From Porphyromonadaceae bacterium UBA7332 (GTDB taxonomy: Bacteria > Bacteroidota > Bacteroidia > Bacteroidales > UBA7332): a stretch of 64,000 nt of DNA. Below, one piece after another: positions 62,696 through 64,000 of the stretch. How positions within the stretch are numbered: position 1 is the first letter of the stretch; every line of letters begins with the position of its first letter. Both the position numbers and the translations under genes were made by a program. The DNA is taken from assembly GCA_002471225.1 (NCBI GenBank), contig DKPO01000017.1:20557-84556 (forward strand), written 5' to 3'. The notes under the pieces were generated by a model. That model was not told where the DNA came from. It did no database searches and worked only from the letters and a program-made list of their open reading frames with translations.

Positions 62696-63631
62696 ATGGA
62701 AGAATTGAAAGAATATGATTTTAAAGGCGTTGTCCTTTCTGGTTTTCTAATGCTTTTCGTGTGTTTAGCCCTTTTGGCATTTGCGGTCTTTGCCTTTTTT
62801 CAAATAGATAGTTGGGGAGGATTTGCTCCGATTATTGGAGGGCTTAGCGTAATTCTATTCTTTATATTACTTATTGGATTTACGATGATAGAACCAAATG
62901 ATCTTCGGGTCATGGTCTTTTTCGGTAAATATAGAGGGACATTGAAGAGTAATGGGTATTTTTGGGTGAATCCGTTTTATACGAAAACCAAACTAACCTT
63001 TCGTGCACGCAATCTGGATATTCAGCCTATTAAAGTAAATGATAAAAATGGTAATCCAATTATGATTGGATCTGTATTGGTTTGGCGTATTAAGGATTCA
63101 TATAAGTGTATGTTTGATATTGATAGCTCTTCAATGACAACGAGTGTGCAAGGGCAACAACAAACCAATCGGATGAAAGCGTATGAAGAGTTTGTTGCCA
63201 TTCAATGTGATGCAGCGTTGCGTAGTCTTGCCGGACATTATCCGTATGATTTGCTTGACAATCAAAAGCATGAGATCACTTTGCGGGATGGTGGAGAAGA
63301 GGTGAATGAAGAATTAGAAAGAGCGATCAATGAGCGTTTGGCTTTAGCCGGAATTGAAGTGGTTGAAGCCCGGATTAATTATCTGGCTTATGCTCCTGAA
63401 ATTGCGGCTGTCATGTTACGTCGTCAACAAGCAGAGGCTATCATTGCAGCCCGTGAGAAAATTGTAGAAGGAGCTGTTTCTATGGTCGATATGGCTTTAC
63501 ATCAACTAAAAGAAAAGCAGGTTGTGGAATTGACTAACGAGCAAAAGGCTGCAATGGCAAGTAACCTTATGGTTGTTTTATGTTCAGATGAACCGGTTGC
63601 ACCTATGGTCAATACAACAAGTGAAAAGTAG
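62696..63631 (+). CDS. SPFH-domain (stomatin/prohibitin-like) membrane protein
   Basis: A 311-residue protein with two N-terminal helices (GVVLSGFLMLFVCLALLAFA, FAPIIGGLSVILFFILLIGF) and then an SPFH domain (about 76-235: EPNDLRVMVFFGKYRGTLKSNGYFWVNPFY, ARNLDIQPIKVNDKNGNPI, AINERLALAGIEVVEARINYLAYAPEIAAVML) ending in an Ala/Glu-rich helix (RRQQAEAIIAAREKIVEGAV). SPFH proteins scaffold membrane microdomains and proteases. ATG 62696 is preferred over an upstream in-frame codon because it gives the usual short basic/acidic start. No NfeD-like partner is next to it. Confidence 0.88.
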   Translation: MEELKEYDFKGVVLSGFLMLFVCLALLAFAVFAFFQIDSWGGFAPIIGGLSVILFFILLIGFTMIEPNDLRVMVFFGKYRGTLKSNGYFWVNPFYTKTKLTFRARNLDIQPIKVNDKNGNPIMIGSVLVWRIKDSYKCMFDIDSSSMTTSVQGQQQTNRMKAYEEFVAIQCDAALRSLAGHYPYDLLDNQKHEITLRDGGEEVNEELERAINERLALAGIEVVEARINYLAYAPEIAAVMLRRQQAEAIIAAREKIVEGAVSMVDMALHQLKEKQVVELTNEQKAAMASNLMVVLCSDEPVAPMVNTTSEK

Positions 63632-63729
63632 TTTTGTATTGATTGAGCATTGAAACGAATTGAATGACAGTAAGGTATTAAATCTGTCAACCAATACCAG
63701 TATAAGTCAATTTATTTAGCTGTATTTTT

Positions 63730-63840
63730 AATTTGATACGTATTAAAATATTTTTTCATAGGTAGTAAAATATATTTAGATACGTATTAAAAAATATTTT
63801 CGAAGGTATCTAAATCCCGGGAGATAAGACAGATTTTCAT
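63730..63840 (+). repeat. TACGTA/GGTATCTAA inverted-repeat block, second copy
   Basis: Units GATACGTATTA (63735), AGGTAGTAA (63760), GATACGTATTA (63779) and AGGTATCTAAATC (63804) align base for base with 42255-42365 at the same spacing (24, 20 and 24 bases). The shared tail TAAATC-5 bases-AGATAAG follows. Roughly 70% identity by hand over 110 bases. Confidence 0.75.
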
Positions 63841-64000
63841 CGGAAGGCATTTCTTTAGCAGAACATAGGTTTGTTTTGCTATAGGAGTGCCTTTTATGGC
63901 TGCTAAACGCTCCAACCGTCAGACTGAATCTATCCAAAGATATACGGCATCTTTTGTACACAAAGAATATATTTGCGGGTTTTATTTGCAACATTTGCAA
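63841..64000 (+). repeat. Continuation of the second repeat block, cut by the window end
   Basis: After the aligned part come a GATAC-type unit (AAAGATATACGGCATCTTTT, 63936-63955) and, at the last bases, TTTGCAACATTTGCAA. This is the same order of repeat families as at 42.3-42.7 kb. Whatever follows lies outside the window. Confidence 0.6.

Noticed and set aside
63776..64000. A minus-strand frame of at least 74 residues at the window end
   Set aside because: It lies across the repeat block, its composition follows the repeats, and it matches nothing known to me. It is also cut by the window.

Overview
The window is a chromosomal segment of a Bacteroidales bacterium. Four things point there: AT-rich DNA, Bacteroidetes-type promoters (TTTG - about 18 bases - TAnnTTTG), a SusC/SusD pair, and Bacteroidetes-only families (GldH, DUF4292, DUF3943, ExbB/membrane protein/ExbD/ExbD, MsrB-MsrA lipoprotein). 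A Dysgonomonas- or Parabacteroides-like genus is a guess from gene content and base composition. I see no rRNA operon, transposase, integrase or CRISPR array.

Layout. 1-1.3 kb: the end of a tRNA, then an ACP-phosphodiesterase fused to a membrane domain. 1.4-2.9 kb: a DUF3943 outer-membrane protein. 3.1-9.5 kb: an envelope/housekeeping operon (LMW phosphatase, dut, TPR lipoprotein, DUF4292 lipoprotein, degenerate EnvC-like M23, kdsA, phosphoesterase). 9.6-16.7 kb: an operon that makes activated sulfate and spends it on a sulfotransferase (cysQ, SLC13 transporter, cysC, cysD, cysN, sulfotransferase). 17-28.3 kb, mostly minus strand: RluA, U32 protease-like, Lrp, the ExbB/ExbD energiser, tRNA-Ser, TatD, polyprenyl synthase, TonB and DsbD. 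28.9-41.9 kb: NahK-like sugar kinase, gldH-ricT-holB-metF (minus), msrBA, parC, a MATE exporter and a sodium:solute symporter.

42-43.4 kb is a gene-free stretch packed with families of short direct and inverted repeats. Part of it (about 110 bases) aligns without gaps, at roughly 70% by hand, to 63.73-63.84 kb, and the same order of repeat families follows there.

43.4-60.3 kb is a host-glycan type polysaccharide utilisation locus: two paralogous beta-propeller lipoproteins, GH109 and GH110 (families known for removing blood-group A GalNAc and B galactose), SusC, SusD, a DUF1735/F5-8C surface lipoprotein and an M60 (mucinase-type) metallopeptidase. Between GH110 and susC lies a miniature transcription unit that copies the susC leader but encodes only 37 residues. 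TonB and ExbB/ExbD elsewhere in the window could power this SusC, and the NahK-like kinase could receive released GalNAc.

60.3-64 kb: a VIT-family metal transporter, a split ThrE-type exporter, an SPFH protein, and the second repeat block running off the end.

Most of the window is ordinary Bacteroidales backbone. The parts that stand out are the sulfonation operon with its pseudo-APS-kinase tail on CysN, the A/B-antigen type PUL with the orphan susC leader, and the paired repeat blocks.
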